From an uncultured Pelagibacteraceae bacterium (GTDB lineage: Bacteria; Pseudomonadota; Alphaproteobacteria; Pelagibacterales; Pelagibacteraceae): a DNA stretch of 64,000 nt. The stretch spans positions 141,501-205,500 of the forward strand of contig CACDGO010000002.1 in NCBI GenBank assembly GCA_902552345.1, written 5' to 3'. Below, one piece after another: positions 1-10,705 of the stretch (positions are counted from its first letter, which is position 1; the number at the start of each line of letters is the position of its first letter). Made by a program: the position numbers and the translations under genes. Under the pieces are notes generated by a model. The model searched no databases and had not been told where the DNA came from. It was given only the letters and a program-made list of their open reading frames with translations.

Positions 1-1241
1 TTCTCCACCCCGGGGCCATACATAATAAATTCACAATTTTTATCAATTTTGCATTTTGTGTTAATTTCTCTTTCAAGTGAACAATGATGGCAAATTGCTT
101 TATTTTTAATCTTATGAAAAGTAAGATAAAGCGAGCAATTGGAACAAGCTAGTTTGTTACCACATTTTTTACAAATTAAATATGGAGCAAAACCTCTTCT
201 ATTTAAAAAGAATAAAATCTGGCTTCCTGTTTTGATATAAGTTTGAACTATTTTCACTGTATCTTCTGCGATATACCTATGTTTATTTTTATTTATATTT
301 AAATTTATAATTTTAGTATCTGGAAGGGGATAATTATTAAACCTTTTAAAAATTTTAATATGTCTATATTTTTTTTTACAAATATTATTATAAGTTTCTA
401 CGGAGGGGACCGATGTCACTAAATGTATAGGAATTTTTTCAAAATTAGCCCTGGAGATTGCCATATCTCTAGCATTATAAATGACTCCTTCATCTTGTTT
501 ATAGGAAGTATCATGCTCTTCATCTACAATAATTATTCCAAGTTTTTTGAAAGGAAGTAACAATGCAGATCTGGCTCCTACTAATATCTTTATTTTATTA
601 TTTATTACACCTTTCCAAATTAACCTTTTTTTTTTCTGAGTTATTTTTGAATGCCATATCGCAGGCTCAAATCCAAAAAAATCCTCAAATCTTGATTTAA
701 ATTCATTTGTAAGAAATATTTCTGGTAATAAAACAAGGGCTTGTTTATTTTTTTCAATTGTCTTTTTTATACGTTCAAAATAGACTAAAGTTTTTCCTGA
801 TCCCGTAGTCCCTTGTAAGACCGATACATCAAATTTATTTTTAACCTTTCCAAGAAACTTAAGTGCTATTTCTTGTTCTTTATTTAGTTTGAAGCTTTTA
901 ATTTTAGTTTTCTTAATATGGTTCAATTCATCATTAAACTTTATAAACTTATCTGCTCCACCTATTGCCATTTTTAAAACGAGTCCTAAAGGGACCATGT
1001 TATAAGATGAAAACCATTCAATAAAATCAATCAATTTACTGTTTATTGAATAACCTGTACTTTTTTTTATATCTTTGATTGTTATATTTTCTGGCTCTGC
1101 ATATTTATTTTTCCAAATTACACCGATTTCTTTTTTTGAACCAAAGGGAACTTCGACTAAATCTCCTATTTTACTTTTGGTATTTGTGTTGTAAGTAAAT
1201 GGAAAATTAAAAACTTTTGGCAACAGAATTTGTGCTTTCAT
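1..1241 (-). CDS. priA: Primosomal protein N' (replication restart helicase PriA), 3' part cut by the window edge
   Basis: PriA is the superfamily 2 DNA helicase that rebuilds replication forks outside oriC. The reading frame is open from an ATG at 1241 to the left edge, so only about the first 413 codons are present and the C-terminal end is missing. I translated it by hand. Walker A GTTGSGKT falls at residues 144-151 and the DEEH box near residue 239 (DEEHDTSYKQDEG). Paired cysteines of the zinc-binding insert (CKKCG, CSNC, CHHC) follow around residues 353-384, a hallmark that separates PriA from RecG and other helicases. The N-terminal DNA-binding part is weakly conserved, as usual. The gene lies 28 bases upstream of lpdA on the same strand. 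Confidence 0.93.
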   Translation of the reverse strand, partial: MKAQILLPKVFNFPFTYNTNTKSKIGDLVEVPFGSKKEIGVIWKNKYAEPENITIKDIKKSTGYSINSKLIDFIEWFSSYNMVPLGLVLKMAIGGADKFIKFNDELNHIKKTKIKSFKLNKEQEIALKFLGKVKNKFDVSVLQGTTGSGKTLVYFERIKKTIEKNKQALVLLPEIFLTNEFKSRFEDFFGFEPAIWHSKITQKKKRLIWKGVINNKIKILVGARSALLLPFKKLGIIIVDEEHDTSYKQDEGVIYNARDMAISRANFEKIPIHLVTSVPSVETYNNICKKKYRHIKIFKRFNNYPLPDTKIINLNINKNKHRYIAEDTVKIVQTYIKTGSQILFFLNRRGFAPYLICKKCGNKLACSNCSLYLTFHKIKNKAICHHCSLEREINTKCKIDKNCEFIMYGPGVE

Positions 1242-1269
1242 AAGATGATAGTATTTGAATTTTTTTTAA

Positions 1270-2670
1270 TTAAAAATGAATTGGTCTTTTATCAACAGCT
1301 AATGCGGCTTCTTTTATTGCCTCTGTATGAGTGGGATGAGCATGGCAAGTTCTCGCTATGTCTTCGGCGCTAGCTCCAAATTCCATTGCTAATGCCATTT
1401 CTGCTATCATATCACCACAATGAGGACCGATGATGTGAACTCCTAAGACCTTGTCAGTCTTACTATCTGCTAAAATTTTAACAAAACCCTCTGTCTCATT
1501 ATTTACTTTTGCTCTAGAATTAGCTAAAAAAGGAAATTTTCCGACTTTGTAAACTTTATTTTCCTCTTTTAGTTGTTCCTCAGTTTTTCCAACTGTAGCA
1601 ACTTCAGGAGAGGTATAAACTACCCCAGGTATTACATCGTAATTCACATGTCCGGCTTGACCAGCTAAAATTTCAGCTACCGCTATTCCCTCCTCTTCTG
1701 CTTTGTGGGCTAACATTGGTCCCTTTATTACATCTCCTATTGCATAAATATTTCTAACTGAAGTTTGCAGTTTGTTATTTACTTCTATCCTACCTTTGCC
1801 ATCTTTTTTAATACCTACTTTTGATAAATTAAGACCTTCGGTGTAAGGTTTTCTTCCCACGGAAACTAAAACTTTATCAAAACTTAATGTTTCATTTTTT
1901 GAATTCTTGATATCGGTATAATTTATTGATACACCCGTATTAGTATTTTTAACGGAATTAACTTTTGAACCTAACTTAAATTTAATTCCCTGTTTAATTA
2001 ATATTTTTTTAAATTCATCTGATATTTCTCTATCCATTCCTGGTGTTATATAATCAAGGTACTCTATCACAGTAACTTCAGAACCAAGCCTAGACCATAC
2101 TGAACCCATTTCTAATCCAATATAGCCGCCGCCTATTACAGCTAATTTGTTCGGGACTTTTTTAAGTGAAAGAGCTCCAGTCGAGGAAATAATATTTTTT
2201 TCATCAATATCTATCCCTGGCAAAGAAACCACTTCGGATCCTGTCGCGATAACTATATTTTTTGTCTTGTAGCTTGTTCTTTTGTTATTATCGTAAACAA
2301 CCACATCATTTTTAGAAAATAGAACTCCTTTTCCTTTAATATAAGTTACTTTATTTTTCTTAAATAAAAATTCTACTCCTTTTGTGAGAACTTGGATTGA
2401 TTTATTCTTGTTAGACATCATTTTGTCTATGTTCAGCTTAATGCCTTCGATCTCAATACCCTGCTGATTAAAATCTTTTTTTGCTTTAAGGTAATTTTCA
2501 GATAAATTTAACAAGCTTTTAGATGGAATACAGCCAATATTTAAACAGGTTCCGCCCAAGGCTCCTCTCGACTCAACGCATGCTGTTTTAAGACCAAGTT
2601 GAGCTGCTCGAATTGCACAAACATAACCTCCTGGACCTCCACCAATTACTAATAGATCAAAATTATCCAT
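1270..2670 (-). CDS. lpdA: Dihydrolipoamide dehydrogenase (E3)
   Basis: Flavoprotein that reoxidises the lipoyl arms of 2-oxoacid dehydrogenase complexes with NAD+. At 466 aa it has normal family length. The FAD-binding GGGPGG motif is at the N-terminus, and the redox-active disulfide is C42-C47 (GGTCLNIGC). A second nucleotide-binding motif (GGGYIGLEMG) follows near residue 180, and the catalytic His-Glu pair sits in HAHPTHTE at residues 443-450. It is the last gene of the sucCDAB-lpdA series, one base after sucB, so it most likely serves the 2-oxoglutarate dehydrogenase complex. It may also serve other lipoyl enzymes, which cannot be decided here. Confidence 0.97.
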   Translation of the reverse strand: MDNFDLLVIGGGPGGYVCAIRAAQLGLKTACVESRGALGGTCLNIGCIPSKSLLNLSENYLKAKKDFNQQGIEIEGIKLNIDKMMSNKNKSIQVLTKGVEFLFKKNKVTYIKGKGVLFSKNDVVVYDNNKRTSYKTKNIVIATGSEVVSLPGIDIDEKNIISSTGALSLKKVPNKLAVIGGGYIGLEMGSVWSRLGSEVTVIEYLDYITPGMDREISDEFKKILIKQGIKFKLGSKVNSVKNTNTGVSINYTDIKNSKNETLSFDKVLVSVGRKPYTEGLNLSKVGIKKDGKGRIEVNNKLQTSVRNIYAIGDVIKGPMLAHKAEEEGIAVAEILAGQAGHVNYDVIPGVVYTSPEVATVGKTEEQLKEENKVYKVGKFPFLANSRAKVNNETEGFVKILADSKTDKVLGVHIIGPHCGDMIAEMALAMEFGASAEDIARTCHAHPTHTEAIKEAALAVDKRPIHF

Positions 2671-2671
2671 T

Positions 2672-4018
2672 TTAAATATTTAAAAAAAGTCTCTTCGGTT
2701 GCTCTAAAGACTCTTTTACGATTTTCAAAAACGATACTGCCTCTTTACCATCAATTATCCTGTGATCATAAGATAATGCCAAATACATTACGGGTCTTAT
2801 TTCTACGTTACCATCTTTAACTACAGGTCTTTGAACAATATTATGCATTCCAAGCACAGCTGACTGTGGCGGATTCAATATTGGCGTTGAAAGCATTGAT
2901 CCATAAATTCCACCATTGGTAATTGTAAATGTTCCTCCTTGTAAATCTTCAATAGTTATTTTGCCATCTCTAGCTTTTTGACTTAACTTTCCAATATTTT
3001 TTTCAATATCGGCAAAAGACATTTCATCACTTTCTCTCAAAACCGGAACAACTAAACCCCTGTCAGTCCCTACAGCAATACTTATATTATAATAGTTTTT
3101 ATAAACTATTTCTTCATCCTGAATTTCTGCATTAATTGCAGGATAATTTTTTAATCCAATAACACATGCTTTTACAAAAAAAGACATAAAACCGAGTTTG
3201 ATCCCATAATTATTTTGAAATTCATCTTTATATTCAGCTCTCATACCGATTACTTCGCTCATATCAACCTCATTAAAAGTCGTAAGCATTGCAGCATTTT
3301 CCTGAGCTTCTTTTAATCTTTTAGCAATTGTTATTCTCAATCTAGTCATTTTTACTCTTTCCTCTGGACCGTGTTTAATCTTCCTTTCCGAGGGAGATGG
3401 TTTGGAGCCCATTAAACTCATTATATCTTCTTTCAAAATTACACCGTTTTTTCCACTTCCAGAGATATCATTAATGTTTACACTGGCTTCATTAGCCATC
3501 TTACGCGCCGCTGGAGATATCTTTATTTCATCTACTTTAGGATTAAGATTATTAGAAACGTCTCTCACATCTTTATGGGCTACATTTAAAACTAGTGGCT
3601 CTTCATCTTTATCTACACTTTCCTCTTCCAGTTTTAGAACAGTTTCAGCAGCTTTTGGTTTACTTGTAACTTTTGATAATATTGTTTTATTGTCATCAAA
3701 TAGTTTAGGCTCACTCTTAGACTTTTTTTTAGGCGGGTTGTAAGTTTTGATTTCTTTTGGCTTACTAGTAACCTGATCGGAATTTTGATTAATGATTCCA
3801 AGTAATGACCCCACATTTACAGTCTCGCCTTCCTTCACAGCAATGCTTCCAAGGAATCCATTGGATGGTGATGGTACCTCAACATTTACTTTATCAGTTT
3901 CTAATTCCACAATTGGCTCATCAGCTATGACTTTGTCTCCTTGAGATTTAAGCCATTTTGAAACGGTTGCCTCAGTAACTGATTCACCTAGGGTTGGGAC
4001 TGTGATTTTTTCTGACAT
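2672..4018 (-). CDS. sucB: Dihydrolipoamide succinyltransferase (E2 of 2-oxoglutarate dehydrogenase)
   Basis: Transfers the succinyl group from lipoamide to CoA and forms the core of the complex. The order is a lipoyl domain (residues 2-76, lipoylated lysine K43 in ETDKVNVEV), a Lys/Ser/Pro-rich linker (about 80-160), a peripheral subunit-binding domain (about 167-203, [13 protein letters not shown]), and the catalytic domain ending with [10 protein letters not shown], where His419 and Asp423 form the HxxxDG motif. At 448 aa it is somewhat longer than typical SucB because of the long charged linker. It is directly adjacent to sucA (next base) and lpdA (1-base gap), so it is surely co-transcribed. 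Confidence 0.97.
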   Translation of the reverse strand: MSEKITVPTLGESVTEATVSKWLKSQGDKVIADEPIVELETDKVNVEVPSPSNGFLGSIAVKEGETVNVGSLLGIINQNSDQVTSKPKEIKTYNPPKKKSKSEPKLFDDNKTILSKVTSKPKAAETVLKLEEESVDKDEEPLVLNVAHKDVRDVSNNLNPKVDEIKISPAARKMANEASVNINDISGSGKNGVILKEDIMSLMGSKPSPSERKIKHGPEERVKMTRLRITIAKRLKEAQENAAMLTTFNEVDMSEVIGMRAEYKDEFQNNYGIKLGFMSFFVKACVIGLKNYPAINAEIQDEEIVYKNYYNISIAVGTDRGLVVPVLRESDEMSFADIEKNIGKLSQKARDGKITIEDLQGGTFTITNGGIYGSMLSTPILNPPQSAVLGMHNIVQRPVVKDGNVEIRPVMYLALSYDHRIIDGKEAVSFLKIVKESLEQPKRLFLNI

Positions 4019-6916
4019 TTAATCCTTAAGTACCTTTTCTAATATTTCTTTTTGTTGTGCAAGATGTTTGTTAGCATTTCCAGTCGCAGTTGATGAAGAA
4101 GCCTGCCTACCCACATATTTTACCTTGATATCTCTTAAATTTATGATCTCAAGCGTTCTATCTATATAATTTCTTACAGTATTCCAAGCACCCATATTTT
4201 TTGGTTCTTCTTGACACCATATAAATTCAGCCTGTTTGTACCTTTTTAACACATTGGCCAGTGTTTTTGCAGGAAAAGGATATAGTTGTTCTAAACGGAC
4301 AAAAACTACATTTTTAACTTTTTCTTTTTGGCGAAACTCGACTAAATCATAATAAACTTTTCCAGAGCATATAACAACTTTTTTGATTTTATTATCTTTG
4401 TTTAATGCAATTAAATCATTTTCCTTTATATAGGCGTCATCTTCAAGGACTCTATGAAATGTACTTTTAGTAGAAAATTCTGAAATATTAGACGTACATC
4501 TTTTATGCCTTAGTAAAGACTTTGGTGTCATAACAATTAATGGTTTTCTGAATTCTCTATGCATTTGTCTTCTTAAAACATGAAAGTAGTTAGATGGGGT
4601 TGTGCAATTCACTACTTGAATATTTTCACCTGCACAAAGTTGTAAAAATCTTTCTAATCTTGCTGATGAATGTTCTGGGCCCTGACCCTCATAACCATGA
4701 GGCAACAACATTACTAACCCGCTTGCTCTTCCCCATTTGGACTCGCCGGAGGTAATAAACTGATCAATGATGATTTGTGCTCCATTTGCAAAATCTCCAA
4801 ATTGCGCCTCCCATAAAACAAGTGTCTCTGGCTCTGAAAGTGAATAGCCAAATTCAAAACCTAGAACTGCAAGTTCAGACAACAAACTATCAATAATTTC
4901 AAAATTTTTTTGGTCGCTTTGAATATTATTAAGAGGAATATATCTTTCATGATTGTCTTGATTCCTTAAAACTGCGTGTCGTTGACTAAATGTTCCTCTA
5001 CCTGAGTCTTGTCCAGATAGTCTAACTGAAAAACCGTCTGTAAGTAAAGTTGCAAAAGCGAGACTTTCAGCTGTAGACCAGTCAATTTTTTTTCTTTTAT
5101 CGAATATTTCAAACCTTGATTCAAAAATTCTTTTTAGTGTTTTATGTACATTAAAATTTTTTGGGATAGTTGATATTTTTTTACCTATACTAACTAATTT
5201 CTTACTATCGACTCCACTAACACCTTTTTTATCTTTGCCTAAACCAGGTTTAAATCTTGACCAGACACCATCAAACCATTTTAACTCTGATTTGTAATTT
5301 TTTGAAGTCTCAAATTCTTTTTCTAAAAATTTTTTAAAATCCATATTTTCTTTTAATAATTTTTTACTTGTTGTGAGTCCCTCTTGACTTAATTTTTTTC
5401 CATAAATAGAGAGAGTAGTTGGGTGAGATTTAATTTTTTTATACATCAATGGTTGCGTAAATGATGGTTCATCTCCCTCATTATGACCAAATCGTCTATA
5501 GCAGACCATATCAATAACAACATCTCGATTAAATTTTTGTCTATACTCGGTAGCAATTTTTGCACAGTGTACAACTGCCTCTGGATCATCACCATTCACA
5601 TGGAATATTGGAGCTTGCGCAATCTTTGCAACATCAGATGGGTAAGGAGATGATCGGGCAAACCTTGGAGCAGTTGTAAAACCGATTTGATTGTTTACAA
5701 TAATATGTATTGTTCCTCCTATGTTATGACCGGGTAAACCTGACATTGCAAAACACTCAGCTACGATTCCTTGTCCAGCAAAGGCAGCATCGCCGTGCAT
5801 TAAAACGGGTATAACCTTTTTTCTCTTCTTGTCTTTGTGAAAAAATTGTTTTGCTCTTACTTGACCCAGCACAACAGGATTAACTGCCTCTAAATGTGAA
5901 GGGTTATCAGTTAAACTTATATGAACAAGGTTGCCATCGAATTCTCTATTTGAAGAGGCACCTAAATGATATTTTACATCTCCCTCAAAATCTTTGCTTG
6001 CGCTAACTGATTTACCAAAAAATTCACTAAATATTGCTTTGAAAGGTTTTCCCATAACATTTGCAAGAACGTTTAGCCTTCCTCTGTGGGGCATGCCAAT
6101 TTTGATTTCCTTAGCACCAAGATTTCCTCCTCTTTTAATTATTTGTTCCAGGGCCGGTATAAGAGACTCTCCACCATCTAATCCAAATCTTTTTGTTCCA
6201 ATAAATTTTACATGTAAGTATTTTTCAAATCCCTCTGCTTGTACAATCTTATTTAGAATTGCTTTTTTTCCATTTTTAGTAAAAAATATATTTTTCTCTG
6301 GCCCTTCAATTCTATTTCTTATCCAAGCTTTTTCATCTGGATCACCCATATGCATAAATTCGTATCCAATAGTTGAACAATAAGTCTTTTTAAGAATTTG
6401 AAGTATTTGGTTTAGATCCGCATATTGAAGTCCTAGTACGCCATCTAAAAAAATTTTTCTATTATAATCTTTTTTTTTAAAGCCATATGACTCTGGCTTT
6501 AATTCAGGATGTTCATCTTTTTTTTGAAGAGACAAGGGATCTAGTTCAGCAATAAGATGTCCTCTAATTCTATACGCTCTAATTAACATTATTGCTCGGA
6601 CAGAGTCTTTTGATGCTTGTTTAATAGAACCTAAATCTGGATCATTAAGTTTATTCTTATAATCGTCATCTTTTAATTCGTTAGCTAATATATCTTTCTT
6701 TTTAAGTTTTTTTTCTGGTGACCAACTAGGGCCATTGAGGTCATTAAGAACAAGTTTTTCGTCCTCACTTAAACCTTCAAAAAACTTTTTCCATCCAACA
6801 GGTAACGAACTAGGATCTGACAAATAATCAGAGTAAAATTGATTTATAAATTCAGAGTTAATTCCTGATAAAAAAGAAGTCTTTTTGTAAGTTATATTAT
6901 TATCTGAAGAAGACAT
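4019..6916 (-). CDS. sucA: 2-oxoglutarate dehydrogenase E1 component
   Basis: Thiamine-diphosphate-dependent decarboxylase of 2-oxoglutarate in the TCA cycle. The 965 aa fit the homodimeric E1 family. Family motifs seen include the N-terminal SGINSEFINQFYSDYL segment that binds E2, RAYRIRGHLIAELDPL, GMPHRGRLNVLANVMGKP, the ThDP/Mg motif from HGDAAFAGQG to NNQIGFTT, and the C-terminal transketolase-like half (RHAVLRNQ, GFEFGYSL, LPHGYEGQGPEHSSARLER). The stop abuts the sucB start. It lies 32 bases downstream of sucD; that gap is A/T-rich with no obvious terminator, so one transcript is likely. Confidence 0.97.
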   Translation of the reverse strand: MSSSDNNITYKKTSFLSGINSEFINQFYSDYLSDPSSLPVGWKKFFEGLSEDEKLVLNDLNGPSWSPEKKLKKKDILANELKDDDYKNKLNDPDLGSIKQASKDSVRAIMLIRAYRIRGHLIAELDPLSLQKKDEHPELKPESYGFKKKDYNRKIFLDGVLGLQYADLNQILQILKKTYCSTIGYEFMHMGDPDEKAWIRNRIEGPEKNIFFTKNGKKAILNKIVQAEGFEKYLHVKFIGTKRFGLDGGESLIPALEQIIKRGGNLGAKEIKIGMPHRGRLNVLANVMGKPFKAIFSEFFGKSVSASKDFEGDVKYHLGASSNREFDGNLVHISLTDNPSHLEAVNPVVLGQVRAKQFFHKDKKRKKVIPVLMHGDAAFAGQGIVAECFAMSGLPGHNIGGTIHIIVNNQIGFTTAPRFARSSPYPSDVAKIAQAPIFHVNGDDPEAVVHCAKIATEYRQKFNRDVVIDMVCYRRFGHNEGDEPSFTQPLMYKKIKSHPTTLSIYGKKLSQEGLTTSKKLLKENMDFKKFLEKEFETSKNYKSELKWFDGVWSRFKPGLGKDKKGVSGVDSKKLVSIGKKISTIPKNFNVHKTLKRIFESRFEIFDKRKKIDWSTAESLAFATLLTDGFSVRLSGQDSGRGTFSQRHAVLRNQDNHERYIPLNNIQSDQKNFEIIDSLLSELAVLGFEFGYSLSEPETLVLWEAQFGDFANGAQIIIDQFITSGESKWGRASGLVMLLPHGYEGQGPEHSSARLERFLQLCAGENIQVVNCTTPSNYFHVLRRQMHREFRKPLIVMTPKSLLRHKRCTSNISEFSTKSTFHRVLEDDAYIKENDLIALNKDNKIKKVVICSGKVYYDLVEFRQKEKVKNVVFVRLEQLYPFPAKTLANVLKRYKQAEFIWCQEEPKNMGAWNTVRNYIDRTLEIINLRDIKVKYVGRQASSSTATGNANKHLAQQKEILEKVLKD

Positions 6917-6948
6917 TATTAATTTATTTTAACATAAATTAAAAAAAA

Positions 6949-7824
6949 TCAACTATTTAGTTTATCAAACAGTGTTTTACCAATGTCTGCTGGTGATTTT
7001 GATATAGTAATTCCTGCGGATTTCATCGTTTCTATTTTTTCTTCAGCTCCTCCTTTGCCTCCTGAAATAATTGCCCCAGCGTGACCCATTCTTCTTCCTG
7101 CCGGAGCTGTTAATCCAGCAACAAATCCCACGGTTGGCTTCTTAACTTTTTCTCTTTTTAAAAATTCTGCTGCTTCTTCCTCAGCTGATCCTCCGATCTC
7201 TCCGATCATCACTATAGACTTTGTTTCGTCATCTTTTAAAAATAGTTCTAAGCAATCAATAAAGTTTGTTCCGTTAATTGGATCTCCTCCAATTCCAATA
7301 CAAGTTGATTGACCCATTTTATTTGATGATGTTTGAGCAACAGCTTCATATGTTAAAGTTCCAGATCTAGAAACTATTCCCACCGATCCTTTTTTATGAA
7401 TATTCCCAGGCATAATACCAATTTTACATTCACCAGGGGTAATTATTCCAGGACAATTAGGACCTATTAGTCTTGAGGTACTTTTATTTAGAGTTTTCTT
7501 TACTTTGAGCATATCTAAAATTGGTATTCCTTCAGTTATACAAACAATTAAATCAATCTTTGCATCTATTGCCTCTATTATTGCCGCTCCAGCAAATTTG
7601 GGCGGAACGTAAATCATTGTCGCGTTAGCTGAAGTTTTATCTTTTGCTTCCTGAACAGTGTTAAATACTGGTAAATTTAAATGTTGTTGCCCTCCTTTTT
7701 TGGGTGTAACACCACCAACTAGTTGAGTTCCATACTTTAATGCTTGCTCTGAGTGAAAAGTTCCATGCTTGCCTGTAAAACCTTGACAAATAACTTTTGT
7801 TTTTTTGTTAACTAGGATGGACAT
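6949..7824 (-). CDS. sucD: Succinyl-CoA synthetase (ADP-forming) alpha subunit
   Basis: Makes succinate and ATP/GTP from succinyl-CoA with SucC. The protein has 291 aa, the normal length. The N-terminal CoA-binding fold starts with [19 protein letters not shown], followed by [13 protein letters not shown] and SRSGTLTYE. The phosphorylated active-site histidine is His248 in [10 protein letters not shown], ahead of the ISGGKG loop. The start abuts the sucC stop with no gap, the usual sucCD arrangement. Confidence 0.97.
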   Translation of the reverse strand: MSILVNKKTKVICQGFTGKHGTFHSEQALKYGTQLVGGVTPKKGGQQHLNLPVFNTVQEAKDKTSANATMIYVPPKFAGAAIIEAIDAKIDLIVCITEGIPILDMLKVKKTLNKSTSRLIGPNCPGIITPGECKIGIMPGNIHKKGSVGIVSRSGTLTYEAVAQTSSNKMGQSTCIGIGGDPINGTNFIDCLELFLKDDETKSIVMIGEIGGSAEEEAAEFLKREKVKKPTVGFVAGLTAPAGRRMGHAGAIISGGKGGAEEKIETMKSAGITISKSPADIGKTLFDKLNS

Positions 7825-8988
7825 TTACTTTATAGCTTCAACAATTTTTTTTGCAGCATCATTTAAATCCGATGCTGAAAGAATGTTTAAATTTGACTTA
7901 TCTAAAATATCTTTTCCTTCTTGATAATTTGTACCTGCAAGTCTAACTACTAGCGGAACTGATAAATTTACTTGTTTGACAGCTTCTACTACTCCTTGTG
8001 CTAATACATCACATCTCATTATTCCGCCAAATATATTGATCAAAATACCTTTTACATTTTTATCAGCTAATATTAGCTTAAAAGCTGCTGTAACTTTTTC
8101 TTTTGAAGCTCCTCCACCAACGTCTAAAAAATTAGCTGGTTCTTTTCCATATAATTTAATTATATCCATAGTCGCCATCGCCAAACCTGCACCATTTACC
8201 ATACAACCAATTGACCCATTAAGCTTTATGTAAGCAAGATCATGCTCACTTGCTTTGATTTCAGCAGGATCCTCCTCGTTTAAGTCTCTTAACTTTAAAA
8301 TTTCAGGTCTTCTAAAAATTGCGTTATCATCAAAATTCATTTTTGCATCAAGACAAATTATTTTTCCATTTTTCGTTAAAATCAATGGATTGATTTCAAT
8401 TAAATTGGCATCCTTTTCTATTAATATTTTATATAAAGACTTAACTAACTTTTGAGCTTCAGTTTTTTGTTCTTCGCTAAAATTAAAAACTTTTATTATT
8501 TGATTTATTTCATCCTCTGATGGTCCTTCAGTCTTATACTCGACTTTGTTAGTTATAATTTTTTCTGGAGACTCATCTGCCACTTTTTCAATATTCATGC
8601 CGCCCTCTATACTGCTAATAAATGCTATTTTAGAAGTCTCTCTATCAATAAGACATGATAAGTAGAATTCTTCAGCAATTTCTGAGGCTTCCTCGATATA
8701 TAGCCTTTTAACTACTTTTCCTTCAGGTCCCGTTTGATGGGTTATCAAAGTTTTACCCATCATTTTTTTTGCTTCAATTTGTAAATCCTCTTCTTTATTG
8801 ATTAATTTAACTCCACCTGCTTTTCCCCTTCCTCCAGCATGAATTTGAGCTTTCAGCACAAAATTTTTTGACATTAATTTTTTGATTTTCTGCTTAATTT
8901 CGCTTACATCAAAAATAACAACACCATTTGAAACGGGCGCACCGAATTCCTTAAGAATTTCTTTCGCTTGGTGTTCATGAATATTCAT
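7825..8988 (-). CDS. sucC: Succinyl-CoA synthetase (ADP-forming) beta subunit
   Basis: Nucleotide-binding subunit of succinyl-CoA synthetase, 387 aa. It starts [19 protein letters not shown], the strongly conserved SucC N-terminus. An ATP-grasp domain follows ([17 protein letters not shown]), then [24 protein letters not shown] split over the Mg/nucleotide site, and a C-terminal flavodoxin-like domain with GGIMRCD. It is the first gene of the sucC-sucD-sucA-sucB-lpdA series. The 64-base gap upstream (8989-9052) is shared with a divergent glycan gene rather than with mdh, which is the usual upstream neighbour. Confidence 0.97.
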   Translation of the reverse strand: MNIHEHQAKEILKEFGAPVSNGVVIFDVSEIKQKIKKLMSKNFVLKAQIHAGGRGKAGGVKLINKEEDLQIEAKKMMGKTLITHQTGPEGKVVKRLYIEEASEIAEEFYLSCLIDRETSKIAFISSIEGGMNIEKVADESPEKIITNKVEYKTEGPSEDEINQIIKVFNFSEEQKTEAQKLVKSLYKILIEKDANLIEINPLILTKNGKIICLDAKMNFDDNAIFRRPEILKLRDLNEEDPAEIKASEHDLAYIKLNGSIGCMVNGAGLAMATMDIIKLYGKEPANFLDVGGGASKEKVTAAFKLILADKNVKGILINIFGGIMRCDVLAQGVVEAVKQVNLSVPLVVRLAGTNYQEGKDILDKSNLNILSASDLNDAAKKIVEAIK

Positions 8989-9052
8989 AATAGTATATTT
9001 TAAGTTTTAGATAAATAAATATTAAAATAAAAACTTAAAATTATTAAATATA
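8989..9052. promoter_or_regulatory. Divergent promoter region between sucC and the glycan islet
   Basis: Only 64 bases separate the divergent starts of sucC and the GT-C-like gene, so both promoters must lie here. The sequence is almost pure A/T with several TATA-like hexamers and no single convincing -35/-10 pair. Assigning start sites is not possible by eye. Confidence 0.5.
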
Positions 9053-10702
9053 ATGAAATTGAATTTTAATAAACAAAAAAATACTTATTTATTGCTTTTT
9101 TTTTACTTATTACTTTTATCTTTTGCTTTTTACAGTCTTCAGGATGCAGGAATTCATATAGAGGAAAAGTTTCATCGGTTGAATGGACTTTATTGGTTAA
9201 GCTATGTTTCAGAAGTTTTAGGCTTTAGTAACTTGCATGACATTTCATCTGAGAAAGCGAGTGAAATTTCTGACTTTTCACTTTCGAGTGTAATCTTGTA
9301 TAACAAATACGGAATTATATTTGATTTACCTACTGCTTTTTTAGAAATTTTTTTAGGAATTAATGATATTAAAAGTGTTTATTATCTTAAACATTTTTTA
9401 AGTTTTTCTATTTTTCTTTTGAGTTCTTTTGCTTTTTATAAAATTCTTATCAAAAGGTATAATAATTTTTTATTAAGTTTTGTAGGTACATCGCTTTTTA
9501 TAACAACTCCAAGAATATTTGGAGATAGTTTTTTTTACAAAGATGTTCTCTTTCTATCTTTTCTAACTTTCACGATATATTTTCTTTTAAAATATTTAAA
9601 AAAAAATAGTCTTAAAAATCTAATCTTATTTTCTTTATTTACAGCTTTCTCTGTAAACTTAAGAATATTTTCAATTTTAATTCCATTTTTATTTTGTTTT
9701 ATAATTATAATTAAGAGCTTCCAAACAAATGAATATAGAGAAAATATTAAAAAGATTTTAATTTATCTCATATTTTTCTTTGTTTCTATTTTTATTTTTT
9801 GGCCATATCTCTGGGCTAGTCCTATTAATAATTTTATTGATTTATTTTTATCACTTAACAAAGACTTAATTGATGTAAAAATATTATATAATCAAAATTA
9901 CATATCTAATCGTACGCTCCCTAACGGCTACTTATTAAATTGGCTAATTATTTCTTCACCTATTTTACAAAATTTATTATTTTTAATGGGATATTTTTTT
10001 TATTCGATAAGACTATTAAATAGATATTTTAAGATTAATGAAAATTCTGTCTACAATGATTTATGGAGAGGTCACAGAGAGGAAACAGACTTTATCTTTT
10101 TTTTATTTTTATCGTCTTTCTACCTATTATTCTTAGTTTTTAACGCACCTTTGTATAATGGATGGCGCTTGGTTTACTTTATGAATTTTTTTATGATTTA
10201 TTTTTCAATCAATATCTTGAATTTAATACTGATACGATTTCAAAAGAAAAGTAATCTTTTTACACTTTTAAAAATTTTTTTGATTATTTTAGTTACTTAC
10301 AATTATTATGCGATCATAAAATATCACCCATACCAAAGTTTGTACTTTAATAATTTCTTAAGTGAAAAAAAAATTAATGGATTTGAGGGAGACTATTATG
10401 GGATTTCCTCTAAGGATTTTTTTGAGAAAATTTCTAAAATAGACGATGATAATGAAATTAAAATTGCTGTAGCAAGTCATACGCCTCTTTATAGAGGTTT
10501 AGAAGCTTTAGAATTGAAAGAAAGGTCAAAGTTTATAATTGTCGGTCAAGAATACGAAATGGCAAAATATATATATAAAAATAATATATCTGAAGTTGAT
10601 TCTATCTTAAATAAAAAATATGAAGTTCCTAAAAATTTTAGTAAAATTTATGAAAAAAAAATTGGAAAATTGACTATTTATGAAATTTTCAAGAAAAATT
10701 AA
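9053..10702 (+). CDS. Polytopic membrane protein, probable GT-C fold glycosyltransferase
   Basis: The protein has 549 aa with roughly ten hydrophobic segments. The first is at about residues 11-28 and is followed at once by an acidic periplasmic loop (DAGIHIEEKFHR). This layout, TM1 then a loop carrying catalytic acidic residues then many further TMs, is that of the GT-C superfamily (ArnT, PMT, oligosaccharyltransferase-like) that uses polyprenyl-phosphate sugars. The segment TPRIFGDSFFYKD after the TMs near residue 150 also resembles this group. The C-terminal 120 residues are soluble. Sugar and acceptor are unknown. Base composition is extreme: the line at 9601-9660 has 12 G/C of 60. It starts a plus-strand unit of three genes. 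A mere integral membrane protein of another family cannot be excluded. Confidence 0.72.
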   Translation: MKLNFNKQKNTYLLLFFYLLLLSFAFYSLQDAGIHIEEKFHRLNGLYWLSYVSEVLGFSNLHDISSEKASEISDFSLSSVILYNKYGIIFDLPTAFLEIFLGINDIKSVYYLKHFLSFSIFLLSSFAFYKILIKRYNNFLLSFVGTSLFITTPRIFGDSFFYKDVLFLSFLTFTIYFLLKYLKKNSLKNLILFSLFTAFSVNLRIFSILIPFLFCFIIIIKSFQTNEYRENIKKILIYLIFFFVSIFIFWPYLWASPINNFIDLFLSLNKDLIDVKILYNQNYISNRTLPNGYLLNWLIISSPILQNLLFLMGYFFYSIRLLNRYFKINENSVYNDLWRGHREETDFIFFLFLSSFYLLFLVFNAPLYNGWRLVYFMNFFMIYFSINILNLILIRFQKKSNLFTLLKIFLIILVTYNYYAIIKYHPYQSLYFNNFLSEKKINGFEGDYYGISSKDFFEKISKIDDDNEIKIAVASHTPLYRGLEALELKERSKFIIVGQEYEMAKYIYKNNISEVDSILNKKYEVPKNFSKIYEKKIGKLTIYEIFKKN

Positions 10703-10705
10703 ACT

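Noticed and set aside
3402..3743. Plus-strand frame of 113 aa inside sucB
   Set aside because: It lies antisense to a well-supported gene, in the linker and subunit-binding region, and its Ser/Leu-rich translation resembles nothing. The sucB frame is required here.
5994..6383. Plus-strand frame of 129 aa inside sucA
   Set aside because: Antisense shadow of conserved E1 motifs (GMPHRGRLNVL is coded on the other strand).
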